From: Anaerotignum sp. MB30-C6
GTDB taxonomy: Bacteria; Bacillota; Clostridia; Lachnospirales; Anaerotignaceae
Direction: 5' to 3'
NCBI RefSeq assembly: GCF_030908465.1
Contig: NZ_CP133078.1
Coordinates: forward strand, 2,914,001 to 2,978,000
Length of the DNA stretch: 64,000 nucleotides
The translations under genes and the position numbers were made by a program. Shown here piece by piece: positions 8,774 through 16,781 of the stretch (positions within the stretch are counted from its first letter, which is position 1; each line of letters begins with the position of its first letter). The notes beneath the pieces are model-generated. The model was given only the letters and a program-made list of their open reading frames with translations. It was not told where the DNA came from and made no database searches.

Positions 8774-10033
8774 TCAACCCTCCCTTGTCAATTCAATTCC
8801 CCCAGCCATGCGGATGGAAAGCACATGGCAACTGCCTTCCCCCACCATAGCCTCTATACCATTTTTAAACTCCATCAGCATTTCATTTGGAACAAAGGCC
8901 TGTACCGTTCCTGCAAAACCACCGCCATGCACACGGAAGGCTCCTCTGCCATCCAGTAAAATATCACAGGCCATCAAAGCATATAAAACCTCCTGATTTT
9001 TTACACTGCCCTCTACAGATACATTCTGCAAATACATCAAAGAGGATAACCCCGATTCATTTACAAGGGAAAGAAACCCTAGAAAATCTCCTTGGGCCAA
9101 GCGTTTTGCCTCATCTATGGCTCTTTGATTCTCTCTATAGAAATGCAATGCACGAAATACAGCACGATCCCCAACGCTTTTGCGAATGTTCCCTAATTTT
9201 GAAATAAACTCCCTAGGGTCTATATCTCTTAAGACTTCTGCTCCCAATTCCTTTGCTACCTGCCCCATTTCCAAGGGGATAGCTGAATATTGATCTGATA
9301 AATCAGCATGGTCTGCCCCTGAATCAATAATACAAAGGCTATATCCGGAATTCTTAAATTCAAAGTCCAACTTTTTTACAATAGGAGCCTTGTTATGAAA
9401 ATCTATGGAAACGATACCACCCACGGCTGAAGCTGTTTGATCCATCAGGCCGCTCATTTTTCCAAAATACTTGTTTTCTGCATATTGTCCAATTGTCGCT
9501 ATATCTACAGGGGAAATCTTCCCCCCACAAAACAGCTCATTCATTACCGTTCCCAAAAGCACTTCAAAGGCCGCCGAGGAAGAAAGGCCAGAGCCTTTCA
9601 ATACATTGGACGTAGCATAAAGGTCAAACCCTTCGATGGGATATCCCTTTTCAATCATTTTCGCTGCTATCCCTCGAACCAAAGAAGCCGAGGTGTTTTT
9701 TTCTTCTTCTCTCACTGATAAATCTTGAATATTTACCTCAACGGTATGAAAGCCTTCAGAAAAAACACGAATTGCCTTTGTGCCGTTGGGTAACGCCGCC
9801 CCTAAAATATCCAAATCCACTGCCGCCGCCAATACACATCCATGCTGATGGTCAGTATGATTGCCACCAATTTCTGTACGACCAGGAGCACTAAAAATTC
9901 TTGGCTCTTTGCCATATCTTTTTTGAAAACCTTCTATTACCCCTTGCACTCTATTCTGATAAAAGGCAAGCTCCCTTTCTATATTTGGATACGCACTGCT
10001 CATCGCCTTCTCATCTATTGAATAAAATCCCAT
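8774..10033 (-). CDS. galK: Galactokinase
   Basis: Phosphorylates alpha-D-galactose at C1 with ATP. The 419-residue protein shows the GHMP-kinase signatures: the galactokinase sugar-binding motif APGRTEIGGNHTDHQHG (about residues 49-65), the ATP-binding loop LKGSGLSSSAAFEVLLG, and the C-terminal GAFRVHGGGFAGTVQAF. The start has GGAGAGGAG upstream. It lies 15 bases after a small membrane-protein gene and is followed directly by galE. Confidence 0.96.
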   Translation of the reverse strand: MGFYSIDEKAMSSAYPNIERELAFYQNRVQGVIEGFQKRYGKEPRIFSAPGRTEIGGNHTDHQHGCVLAAAVDLDILGAALPNGTKAIRVFSEGFHTVEVNIQDLSVREEEKNTSASLVRGIAAKMIEKGYPIEGFDLYATSNVLKGSGLSSSAAFEVLLGTVMNELFCGGKISPVDIATIGQYAENKYFGKMSGLMDQTASAVGGIVSIDFHNKAPIVKKLDFEFKNSGYSLCIIDSGADHADLSDQYSAIPLEMGQVAKELGAEVLRDIDPREFISKLGNIRKSVGDRAVFRALHFYRENQRAIDEAKRLAQGDFLGFLSLVNESGLSSLMYLQNVSVEGSVKNQEVLYALMACDILLDGRGAFRVHGGGFAGTVQAFVPNEMLMEFKNGIEAMVGEGSCHVLSIRMAGGIELTREG

Positions 10034-10048
10034 TTTCTACTCCTCTCC

Positions 10049-10303
10049 TTAGCGGCTTAAAACTGCAAAAATGATTACCGCTACCAAGGATAATGCTACA
10101 ACACTGATTATCTTATCCATGGTGCCCAACGAAACATCTATTTTGTCATATAAATTATATTTTGCCTTCGTCATGCATTCTTCTGCCTTTTTTATCATGC
10201 TTTCTTTCTCAGCAAGTTCCCTTTCTTTTGCTTCAAGCTCCTGTTGTTTTTCCTCTAATTCCACAGCAGATAAGGCAATTGTATTTCTTTCGTTACTTTT
10301 CAC
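10049..10303 (-). CDS. Small coiled-coil, C-terminal membrane-anchored protein, unknown function
   Basis: I do not recognise this family. From a GTG start at 10303 (preceded by AAGGTGGAG six bases away) it encodes 84 residues: a heptad-like coiled coil (ELEEKQQELEAKERELAEKE and onward, about residues 15-45) and a C-terminal hydrophobic helix (IISVVALSLVAVIIFAVL) ending two residues before the stop, as in a tail-anchored protein. The frame is open further upstream to ATG 10363, but that stretch contains the terminator hairpin at 10333-10358, so the shorter form is preferred. It is the first gene of the galKETM run; no link to galactose can be read from the sequence. Confidence 0.62.
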   Translation of the reverse strand: MKSNERNTIALSAVELEEKQQELEAKERELAEKESMIKKAEECMTKAKYNLYDKIDVSLGTMDKIISVVALSLVAVIIFAVLSR

Positions 10304-10325
10304 AGGCTTCTCCACCTTTCCATTT

Positions 10326-10358
10326 GCAAAAATCCCTCCGAAAAAATATTCGGAGGGA
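10326..10358 (-). terminator. Intrinsic terminator between mglC and the gal genes
   Basis: A perfect 10-bp stem TCCCTCCGAA / TTCGGAGGGA (10333-10342 and 10349-10358) followed on the transcript by ATTTTTGC. It lies 42 bases after mglC and only about 8 bases before the ribosome binding site of the next gene, leaving no room for a promoter after it. Confidence 0.85.
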
Positions 10359-10399
10359 ATCATGAGTTACATGCATCCTCCCTAAAACCAAGAGGAAAA

Positions 10400-11401
10400 T
10401 TATTTTTTTGCAATATACTTTCTTACATCAATGGCAACGGCAAGGATGATAATCAAACCCTTGATTACATATTGTAAATAGGCATTCACCCCTAAATAAT
10501 ACAAGCTGTAATTGATTACTTGTAAAATGATAACGCCGATTAAAACCCCAGGGATGGTGCCAACGCCACCGGAGAAAGAAACACCGCCAATAACACAGCC
10601 AGAAATAGCATCCAAATCGTAGTTCAAGCCCGTTGATGTGGTAACACTCTGTATACGACCCGCTTCCAAAAATGAAGCGATACCATACAGAACACCTGCA
10701 ACCAAGTAAACCATCATTATATTTTTTGCTACGTTTACCCCAGAAACCGCCGCGGCTTCTGTGTTGCCACCAATGGCAAACATATTCTTGCCTAAAGTTG
10801 TTTTATTCCAAATAATCCACATCACAATGGCACAAAGAATCAAAAACCAAACTAAATTGGGCACACCCCAAAACTTCCCATTCACCAAACTGATATATCT
10901 GGGGTCAAGACTGGCAAGGGGCTGTGCACCGTCTTTTTGGCTATCAATATATAAACACAATACACCGTATGCAATTAACTGGGTACCCAAGGAAATAATG
11001 AAGGCATGCATATGAAGCTTGGCAACACCAAAACCATTGAGCAAACAAAAAGCCACACAAACCACGATTGATAGTAGCAATGGTAATATCATCGGCAGTG
11101 GTTCTGTTATTTGTGGGTACATACGAGAGGCATAGGTTACGCTTTGCAATAAAGATGCAGAAACCGCCGCACCGCAGCCTAGGATACGCCCTGCAGAAAG
11201 ATCCGTACCTGCAAGTACAATCATGCCCGCAACACCTAAGGCAAGAATGCCCCTTGTAGACGCCTGAGAAAGAATCTTCCACATATTATTCAATGAAAGG
11301 AAGGAGCTATCCGCAATTACAACGCCGATAATCATAATACCCAAAATTAAATAAAGGGCGTAATCTAATAAAATCTCACTCCATTTTTTTGTTTTATCCA
11401 T
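10400..11401 (-). CDS. mglC: Galactose/methyl galactoside ABC transporter permease MglC
   Basis: Membrane channel of the high-affinity galactose importer. The 333-residue, multi-helix protein belongs to the branched/ribose-type permease family. The MglC-like block GTDLSAGRILGCGAAVSASL follows the second helix, and GVNAYLQYVIKGLIIILAVA closes the protein. It lies 17 bases after mglA in the standard order mglB-mglA-mglC and is followed by the terminator at 10326-10358. Confidence 0.92.
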   Translation of the reverse strand: MDKTKKWSEILLDYALYLILGIMIIGVVIADSSFLSLNNMWKILSQASTRGILALGVAGMIVLAGTDLSAGRILGCGAAVSASLLQSVTYASRMYPQITEPLPMILPLLLSIVVCVAFCLLNGFGVAKLHMHAFIISLGTQLIAYGVLCLYIDSQKDGAQPLASLDPRYISLVNGKFWGVPNLVWFLILCAIVMWIIWNKTTLGKNMFAIGGNTEAAAVSGVNVAKNIMMVYLVAGVLYGIASFLEAGRIQSVTTSTGLNYDLDAISGCVIGGVSFSGGVGTIPGVLIGVIILQVINYSLYYLGVNAYLQYVIKGLIIILAVAIDVRKYIAKK

Positions 11402-11418
11402 ACTATCTTTCCCTCCCT

Positions 11419-12924
11419 TTATACATACCGAGCGGCCAAACGCATAATTTCTTCCTGGGTTGCCTCTTGAATTTCCAAAGTGCCAGCCAATTTCCCGTTA
11501 CTCATTACCATTATTCGGTCGCAAATACCTAAAAGCTCTGGCATTTCAGAGGACACCATCATGACGCTTTTCCCCTCATTGGCAAGGTCAAGGATTAACT
11601 GATAAATTTCATACTTTGCACCAACGTCTATACCACGGGTAGGCTCATCCAGAAGTAAAATATCGGGCTTTGTCAAAAGCCAACGACCAAGGATCACCTT
11701 TTGTTGATTCCCCCCAGAAAGACTTCGAATATGGGTTCTTTGGCTTGGTGTTTTCACCCGCATGCTATCCACAACCCATTTTGTATCGGTTTTCATCTTT
11801 CCATCAGAAAGAAAAAATCCAGCTTGATAGCTTTTCAGATTGGCAATCACCGAGTTAAAGGTAATACTCATTCCTCCAAAAATACCCGTTGCCCGCCGTT
11901 CTTCTGTGAGCATAGCAAAGCCATTTTGAATGGCCTCTTTGGGGGTTTTATTGTTGATCAGCCTGCCTTCTTTGGTAATCTCTCCCGTTCCTCTATGGGC
12001 AATCCCAAAAATTAATTCCATAAGCTCCGTACGACGACTGCCCACCAGCCCTGCAATGCCTAAAACCTCCCCTTTTCGAAGCTCAAAGCTTACATCCTGA
12101 CAGCTGGGCATAAATTTCCCTGAAAGGTTCTTGACTTGCATAACCACATCTCCGGGAGTGTTGGTTTTTGGCGGAAACCGTTCCGTCAAGTCACGGCCAA
12201 CCATCAGTTTAATTATTTTATCTGTTGTCAAGTCTTCGGCGTTCTCCGTTGCAATCCACTTTCCATCTCTCATGATGGTTACTTCATCAGAAATACGAAG
12301 GATTTCTTCCATCTTATGGCTAATATAAACCATAGCCACACCTTTATCTCGTAATTTATTAATAATTTCAAAAAGATGCTCTACCTCTTCATGGGTCAAG
12401 GATGACGTGGGTTCGTCAAGCACCAGAATTTTCGCATGATAAGATACTGCCTTTGCTATCTCAACCATCTGTCGCTGGGATACGCTCAGCTTACCAATGA
12501 TTGTTTTCGGATTTACAGGTATATTTAATTCATCAAAAACTTTCTTTGTTTCTTCATACATGGTTTTATGACTGATAATACCAGCAGTTTTTGGGAAACG
12601 TCCCAACCAGATATTTTCCATAACGCTTCGTTTTAAAACTTGGTTTAACTCTTGGTGCACCATGGCCACACCATTATCCAACGCATTTTTGGGGCCTGAA
12701 AAGTGTATTTTCTCCCCTTCTATTATAATTTCTCCCCCATCCTCTTTATAGATGCCGAATAAGCATTTCATCAGTGTAGACTTGCCAGCGCCATTTTCTC
12801 CCATCAAAGCGTGGACGGTGCCTGGACGTAGCTTAAGCATAGCGTGATCCAACGCCTTAACCCCTGGAAATTGTTTTTCTATTCCCGTCATTTCCAAAAT
12901 ATATTTTTCTTGTTTTTCACCCAT
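11419..12924 (-). CDS. mglA: Galactose/methyl galactoside ABC transporter ATP-binding protein MglA
   Basis: A tandem ATPase of 501 residues that powers sugar import. The first domain has Walker [10 protein letters not shown] (residues 42-50), the variant signature [15 protein letters not shown] and Walker [12 protein letters not shown]. The second has a degenerate P-loop ([13 protein letters not shown]), the signature [15 protein letters not shown] and Walker [13 protein letters not shown], as is normal for MglA/RbsA proteins. I start at ATG 12924 (MGEKQEKY): the upstream continuation of the frame runs across a hairpin and into mglB and is not MglA-like. Confidence 0.94.
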   Translation of the reverse strand: MGEKQEKYILEMTGIEKQFPGVKALDHAMLKLRPGTVHALMGENGAGKSTLMKCLFGIYKEDGGEIIIEGEKIHFSGPKNALDNGVAMVHQELNQVLKRSVMENIWLGRFPKTAGIISHKTMYEETKKVFDELNIPVNPKTIIGKLSVSQRQMVEIAKAVSYHAKILVLDEPTSSLTHEEVEHLFEIINKLRDKGVAMVYISHKMEEILRISDEVTIMRDGKWIATENAEDLTTDKIIKLMVGRDLTERFPPKTNTPGDVVMQVKNLSGKFMPSCQDVSFELRKGEVLGIAGLVGSRRTELMELIFGIAHRGTGEITKEGRLINNKTPKEAIQNGFAMLTEERRATGIFGGMSITFNSVIANLKSYQAGFFLSDGKMKTDTKWVVDSMRVKTPSQRTHIRSLSGGNQQKVILGRWLLTKPDILLLDEPTRGIDVGAKYEIYQLILDLANEGKSVMMVSSEMPELLGICDRIMVMSNGKLAGTLEIQEATQEEIMRLAARYV

Positions 12925-12953
12925 TGCAGTTTCACCACGCTTTCTTTTATTGC

Positions 12954-12987
12954 AGAACGCACAGTGGTACCCCCCACTGTGCGTTCT
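12954..12987 (-). promoter_or_regulatory. Intercistronic hairpin between mglB and mglA
   Basis: A perfect 14-bp inverted repeat (12954-12967 and 12974-12987) with a 6-base loop and no T-run after it. Such hairpins after binding-protein genes usually protect the upstream message and lower downstream expression; that role is inferred here. Confidence 0.8.
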
Positions 12988-13018
12988 TAATTTAAAGTGT
13001 TGTACTGCTCTAGAAAGA

Positions 13019-14053
13019 TTATTGTCCAGTATAAGGTGCGTAAGGAATACGAACTGCCACACCTGATTCGTCAAAAACATAGTCTGTGCCTTCTAAGAAG
13101 TCCGCTCCATTTGCTAAGTTCATAGTCACGGCTGCAACGGCATTACCCATAGCAACACCATCCTGAAGAACTGTTGCGCTCATTGTGCCTTGTGAAATGG
13201 CTTCTTTTGCAGCATCCGTTGCATCTACACCAATGACAGGGATAAATTTCGCCCCTTGAGCCCCTGTGTTGTAGCCAATGTTGGAAAGTGCGGCAATACA
13301 GCCAATTGCCATACCATCGTTATTTGCAATTACCAATTCGATTTTGCCCTCGTTGGCAGCAAGCATTGCTTCCATTGCCTTCTGTGCTGTTTCTGTATCC
13401 CAGTTACATACCTGGGTTTCGCCAACCTGTTCCATCTGAATACCATTTGCAACAGCCTGTTCTACACTATACTGTGTACGAGCAATTGCTTCGGGGTTAT
13501 CGGGTTCCCCTTGGAACATAACATACTGAACTTTGCCATCACCATTTAGGTCATATTCAGGGTGTGCTTCCACCAAGTCTTTGATGATATCCCCCTGCAT
13601 TTTTCCTGCGTCGGCTGCATTTGTACCGATAAAGCAAGCTTTTTCATAGGATTTAATCACATCGATATCTGGTTCTCTATTGAAAAATACTGTGGGAATG
13701 TCCGCCGCTTTGGCTTTTTCAACTACACCACTAGCGGCCTTTGCATCGACCATGTTTACTACAAGTACATCAACGCCTTTTTCAATTAATACATCTAACT
13801 GGTCATTCTGAGTAGCTTGGTCAGCTTTACCATCCTGCATGATTACATCCACTTTGCCGTCCAATGCCTCCTGTAACGCATTTCTTACGGTAGAGATGTA
13901 TGTATCATCATACTTATAAATCAATACACCTACCTTTGGAAGTTCTGCAGAATCTGTTGTACCATCTTCAGAGTCACTGTTGCCACTACCGCAGGCAGCT
14001 AAGCCCAGCATCATCACAGATGCCATAAGCAACGCAAAGAATCTTTTTTTCAT
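13019..14053 (-). CDS. mglB: Galactose/glucose-binding lipoprotein MglB
   Basis: Extracellular sugar receptor of the Mgl importer, tethered as a lipoprotein. From ATG 14053 (AGGGAGGAAT upstream) it has 344 residues: a lipoprotein signal [22 protein letters not shown] with the lipobox Cys, a Ser/Asp/Glu linker, then a periplasmic-binding-protein fold of the ribose/galactose class ([70 protein letters not shown]). The frame is open 17 codons further upstream but without a matching signal. First gene of mglBAC. Confidence 0.95.
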   Translation of the reverse strand: MKKRFFALLMASVMMLGLAACGSGNSDSEDGTTDSAELPKVGVLIYKYDDTYISTVRNALQEALDGKVDVIMQDGKADQATQNDQLDVLIEKGVDVLVVNMVDAKAASGVVEKAKAADIPTVFFNREPDIDVIKSYEKACFIGTNAADAGKMQGDIIKDLVEAHPEYDLNGDGKVQYVMFQGEPDNPEAIARTQYSVEQAVANGIQMEQVGETQVCNWDTETAQKAMEAMLAANEGKIELVIANNDGMAIGCIAALSNIGYNTGAQGAKFIPVIGVDATDAAKEAISQGTMSATVLQDGVAMGNAVAAVTMNLANGADFLEGTDYVFDESGVAVRIPYAPYTGQ

Positions 14054-14150
14054 GTTTTTTATTCCTCCCTTTCGTTTTGTCCTTTTGCATAACAATAACT
14101 TCATTCTTCTCGCAAATGAACCACCATCCCATCCATTTGTCGATAGTGTT

Positions 14151-14159
14151 ATTATAACA
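14151..14159 (-). promoter_or_regulatory. Candidate extended -10 promoter of mglBAC
   Basis: On the minus strand TGTTATAAT is a full extended -10 box; no good -35 lies upstream. A start near 14144 would leave a leader of about 90 bases before mglB. Confidence 0.45.
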
Positions 14160-14345
14160 AAGGGTTTTCAAAGGATACATATAATATTTTTCACACAGTC
14201 TTGAATTTTCTTTTATTTTATCGGCGAATATGACAAAAATCGATACTATCTATTCAAATTTATGTTGATAATCGTTAACTATTGTCCAAATGTTTTTTCA
14301 TGCTCCTGTTCTTTATCATGTATCCTCAAAGAATTCCTTTCTATA

Positions 14346-14376
14346 CATAAAAAAAGCCATCTCAAATTGAGATGGT
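14346..14376 (-). terminator. Terminator inside the long mgl upstream region
   Basis: CCATCTCAA/TTGAGATGG (14357-14375) forms a tight hairpin followed on the minus-strand transcript by CTTTTTTTAT. The opposite strand lacks a T-run on its exit side, so it acts leftward only. It lies about 20 bases downstream of the promoter at 14404-14432. Nothing coding is visible between 14054 and 14485. Confidence 0.7.
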
Positions 14377-14403
14377 TGAAAAAAAATTCTTATTTATATA
14401 CTT

Positions 14404-14432
14404 ACTATACCACGAAATGGTAATTTTTTCAA
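14404..14432 (-). promoter_or_regulatory. SigA-type promoter with an operator-like palindrome
   Basis: On the minus strand TTGAAA (14427-14432), 17 bases, TATAGT (14404-14409). The inverted repeat TACCA-N5-TGGTA (14408-14422) overlaps the -10 and spacer, as a repressor site would. Transcription would run toward mglB but meets the terminator at 14346-14376 after about 50 bases. Confidence 0.55.
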
Positions 14433-14485
14433 GTCTTGTATTCATCTCTTAGTTGATGTATTTCTAAATAGAGAGGAGTGATTTT

Positions 14486-15388
14486 ATGAAAGAAAAAAGC
14501 ATGACCGCCATGGTGAGCGCATTTTCTAGAGCCTACCATACGCAAAACAACAGCCACAAAATTTTTAATGATCCCGTGGCAAAGATTCTTTTAGGTGAGG
14601 AAGACTATCAAGAAATCTCAAGGAATATGGCAAACGGTATCCCCTTCTTTTATCCCAGTTTTCAGGGGAGTGAAGAAGAAGCCTTGCGTTGGATTGTGGA
14701 CAATAAGCTGTCTGCCTCCCCCTTGGGTCGGGCTGCATTTGCCGAAAAGGCTTTACAAGGGGCTTCCCTTCTCGGCACACAGCAGTATATTGTTTTAGCA
14801 GCTGGTTTGGATAGCTTTGCCTATCGTCAACCTGATTGGGCAAGAAAACTTCATATTTTTGAACTGGATCATCCTGCTACCGCCAAAGATAAACAAGAAC
14901 GTTTGGAAAGGGGGGAGGTTGAAATTCCCGATAACATTCGTTATATCCATGTTGATTTTCAGCAAAAGGACTGGATTTCCCCTCTGAGGGAAAATAATTA
15001 TTTTGATAAAAACAAGATAAGCTTTTGCAGTATGCTCGGTTTGCTTTATTATCTACCTAGAGAAGACTTTGAGACTATGCTTGTCTCCCTTGGTGACCTT
15101 TTACCCAAAGGCAGTTCTCTGGTCTTTGATTATCCTAGCAAAGACGAGGAATCCACCCAAACAAACCAATTGCAGCAGTTAGCCCAGGGTGCCAAGGAAC
15201 CCATGCTTGCCAATTATTCCTATGGTGAAATGGAGCAAATTCTTTGTGATTGCGGCTTTTTAATTTATGAACATTTAGCACCACAAGAAATAACAGTACA
15301 ATTTTTTTCTGAATATAATACCCATAACCCTAACCATAAAATGAAAGCCGCAGATAACGTGAACTACTGCCTAGCAATTAAAAAATAG
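14486..15388 (+). CDS. Class I SAM-dependent methyltransferase, leucine carboxyl methyltransferase (PPM) family
   Basis: A 300-residue cytosolic protein of the LCM/PPM family. It shows the N-terminal MVSAFSRAYH, the SAM-binding IVLAAGLDSFAYRQPDW (about residues 110-126), the acidic motif FELDHPATAKDKQERL, and HVDFQQKDW. Bacterial members methylate carboxyl groups of varied small molecules or have no known substrate, so the substrate cannot be named. The start has AGAGAGGAGTG upstream. It appears to be a single gene: the divergent neighbour is the mgl operon and the next gene, yjdF, has its own leader. Confidence 0.85.
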   Translation: MKEKSMTAMVSAFSRAYHTQNNSHKIFNDPVAKILLGEEDYQEISRNMANGIPFFYPSFQGSEEEALRWIVDNKLSASPLGRAAFAEKALQGASLLGTQQYIVLAAGLDSFAYRQPDWARKLHIFELDHPATAKDKQERLERGEVEIPDNIRYIHVDFQQKDWISPLRENNYFDKNKISFCSMLGLLYYLPREDFETMLVSLGDLLPKGSSLVFDYPSKDEESTQTNQLQQLAQGAKEPMLANYSYGEMEQILCDCGFLIYEHLAPQEITVQFFSEYNTHNPNHKMKAADNVNYCLAIKK

Positions 15389-15429
15389 AAACAAAATTTT
15401 ATGGTAGCATTTTCAACACTTTTGTCTAT

Positions 15430-15596
15430 AAAAGACCTTAAGCAATAGAGAATCTATTTGACCGAAAGAAAAAACTGCAGTACAATCATGTTGCAAAGAT
15501 AAAAACACAGTTCCGGTTGGTAGTCCGGACGCAGCAAAAGCTGTCAGTAACCTGCCTCCTTGGTTGTCCCTTCTTTGTATTTCAAAATAAAGGAGG
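15430..15596 (+). ncRNA. Probable yjdF-class (azaaromatic-binding) riboswitch
   Basis: The 213-base gap before yjdF is strongly structured. CCGG/CCGG closes a hairpin at 15513-15528, CAGC-AAAA-GCTG forms another at 15532-15543, and CCTCCTT (15555-15561) is complementary to the ribosome binding site AAGGAGG (15590-15596), which suits translational control. Firmicutes yjdF genes are commonly preceded by the yjdF RNA motif, whose ligands are azaaromatic compounds. The assignment rests on gene context and the visible stems; a covariance-model search was not possible, and the 5' boundary is approximate. Confidence 0.72.
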
Positions 15597-15602
15597 AACA
15601 CC

Positions 15603-16022
15603 ATGGAGAAGACTAATTTTATCGTCACTATTTGTTTTGAAGCCCCCTTTTGGGTAGGTATTTATGAACGGGAATATGATGGCCAATATCAGATTTGTAA
15701 AATTACATTCGGAGCAGAACCAAAAGATTATGAAGTTTATGAATTCTTACTCAAAAACTTTGGGAGGCTACGATTTAGTCCCTCTACAAAAGCAAATCCG
15801 CTTTTAAAGGAGCGAATGAACCCCAAAAGAATGCAACGGCAAATAAAAAAGCAGGTGCAAAATACTGGCGTTGGAACAAAAGCACAACAGGCTCTAAAAC
15901 TACAACATGAACAAAATAAACTGGAACGAAAAAAGTATACAAAGGAACAAAAAGAGGGGGAAAAGGCCCGTAAATTTCAGTTAAAGCAGAAAAAGCGAAA
16001 AGAAAAACACAGAGGTCATTAA
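15603..16022 (+). CDS. yjdF: YjdF family protein (DUF2992)
   Basis: A 139-residue protein of the YjdF/DUF2992 family. The conserved N-terminal half includes FIVTICFEAPFWVGIYERE and EVYEFLLKNFGRLRFSPS. A long basic coiled-coil tail rich in Lys, Gln and Arg follows (MQRQIKKQVQNTGVGTKAQQ and onward). The function is unknown; its link to an azaaromatic-sensing riboswitch in this family suggests a role in coping with such compounds. It has an ideal AAGGAGG site and a terminator that overlaps its stop codon. Confidence 0.9.
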   Translation: MEKTNFIVTICFEAPFWVGIYEREYDGQYQICKITFGAEPKDYEVYEFLLKNFGRLRFSPSTKANPLLKERMNPKRMQRQIKKQVQNTGVGTKAQQALKLQHEQNKLERKKYTKEQKEGEKARKFQLKQKKRKEKHRGH

Positions 16023-16040
16023 CCTCTGTATTTTTTTATT
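16009..16040 (+). terminator. Terminator of yjdF
   Basis: ACAGAGGT/ACCTCTGT (8-bp stem, 5-base loop holding part of the TAA stop codon) followed by ATTTTTTTATT. The following 300 bases (16041-16338) show no gene or clear element. Confidence 0.92.
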
Positions 16041-16338
16041 GCCCCTATATTCTTTAAAAAAATAGGACTTTTTGTGCCTATAGAAGGACGGCTTTTTTCC
16101 TGCATAACATTCAAACCGAAGCATAGAGGATATTGCTCCGCGTTTTTTTCTACTCTAAAACAGGCTAATCCTTTTAATCAGGGGCACCCGTACATAACGC
16201 TCTTGTGTTAGTTCCAAATCAGCTTACAGATTTCCCCTTTTTGTGATATTATTGCAAATAAATAATTAGAAAGAAACCTTAGAAACATCTGCTATCTGTT
16301 ATTTATCTTTCATGTGGCTAAAAACAACACAGAAAAGT

Positions 16339-16367
16339 TTGACATACCTTACTATTCCATGTAAAAT
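16339..16367 (+). promoter_or_regulatory. Promoter of tRNA-Arg
   Basis: Consensus TTGACA (16339-16344), 17 bases, TAAAAT (16362-16367), ending 16 bases before the tRNA. Confidence 0.82.
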
Positions 16368-16383
16368 AAACTGTACCGTTTAT

Positions 16384-16456
16384 GCACTCTTAGCTCAGGG
16401 GATAGAGCGTTCGGCTCCGGACCGAAAGGCCGCAGGTTCGAATCCTGTAGAGTGCA
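16384..16456 (+). tRNA. tRNA-Arg (anticodon CCG)
   Basis: A 73-base cloverleaf: acceptor GCACTCT/AGAGTGC, D stem GCTC/GAGC, anticodon stem TTCGG/CCGAA with loop CTCCGGA (anticodon CCG, reading CGG), and T loop TTCGAAT. No CCA is encoded. A single-gene transcription unit with its own promoter and terminator. Confidence 0.95.
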
Positions 16457-16466
16457 GTAAAAAAAT

Positions 16467-16498
16467 CCCTAGAAATCAAGGTTTCTAAGGGCTTTTTT
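16467..16498 (+). terminator. Terminator of tRNA-Arg
   Basis: CCCTAGAAA pairs with TTTCTAAGGG (one bulge), followed by CTTTTTTC. Confidence 0.88.
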
Positions 16499-16696
16499 CT
16501 TTTAATTGAAAAGTTATGTACGTAAGTGTCTGAATGGTGCCTTATTACCCCAAAAGTTCGTAAACAACTAAAATATTTTATTTTAGCAGAATGTTAAAAA
16601 CCACTGGTTTGAAATACGAACGACTTTAGTCAAAGTACCCTCTAAAAATTATCAATTTCACCACAAATTAAGGCCATAAATAACAACAGGCAGAAC

Positions 16697-16731
16697 AGAA
16701 AAAAGCAAGGGCAGTTCATACCCACGCCCTT
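16697..16731 (-). terminator. Terminator of the two-component/ABC operon
   Basis: AAGGGC/GCCCTT (16707-16712, 16726-16731) with a T-run GCTTTTTTC on the minus-strand exit side, about 50 bases past the FtsX-type permease gene. The stretch 16499-16696 shows nothing coding. Confidence 0.75.
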
Positions 16732-16781
16732 ACTTTCTCTTTTTCCTTTGAGCCTGCTTTCTCAATGTTTTGGAAACGCGG

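Noticed and set aside
13020..13080. Longer MglA starting at 13080
   Set aside because: The extra N-terminus would cross the intercistronic hairpin and overlap mglB, and is unlike any MglA; MGEKQEKY at 12924 fits the family.
16041..16338. A further small gene or RNA before tRNA-Arg
   Set aside because: Several short AT-rich inverted repeats are present, but no frame with a binding site and no recognisable RNA family.
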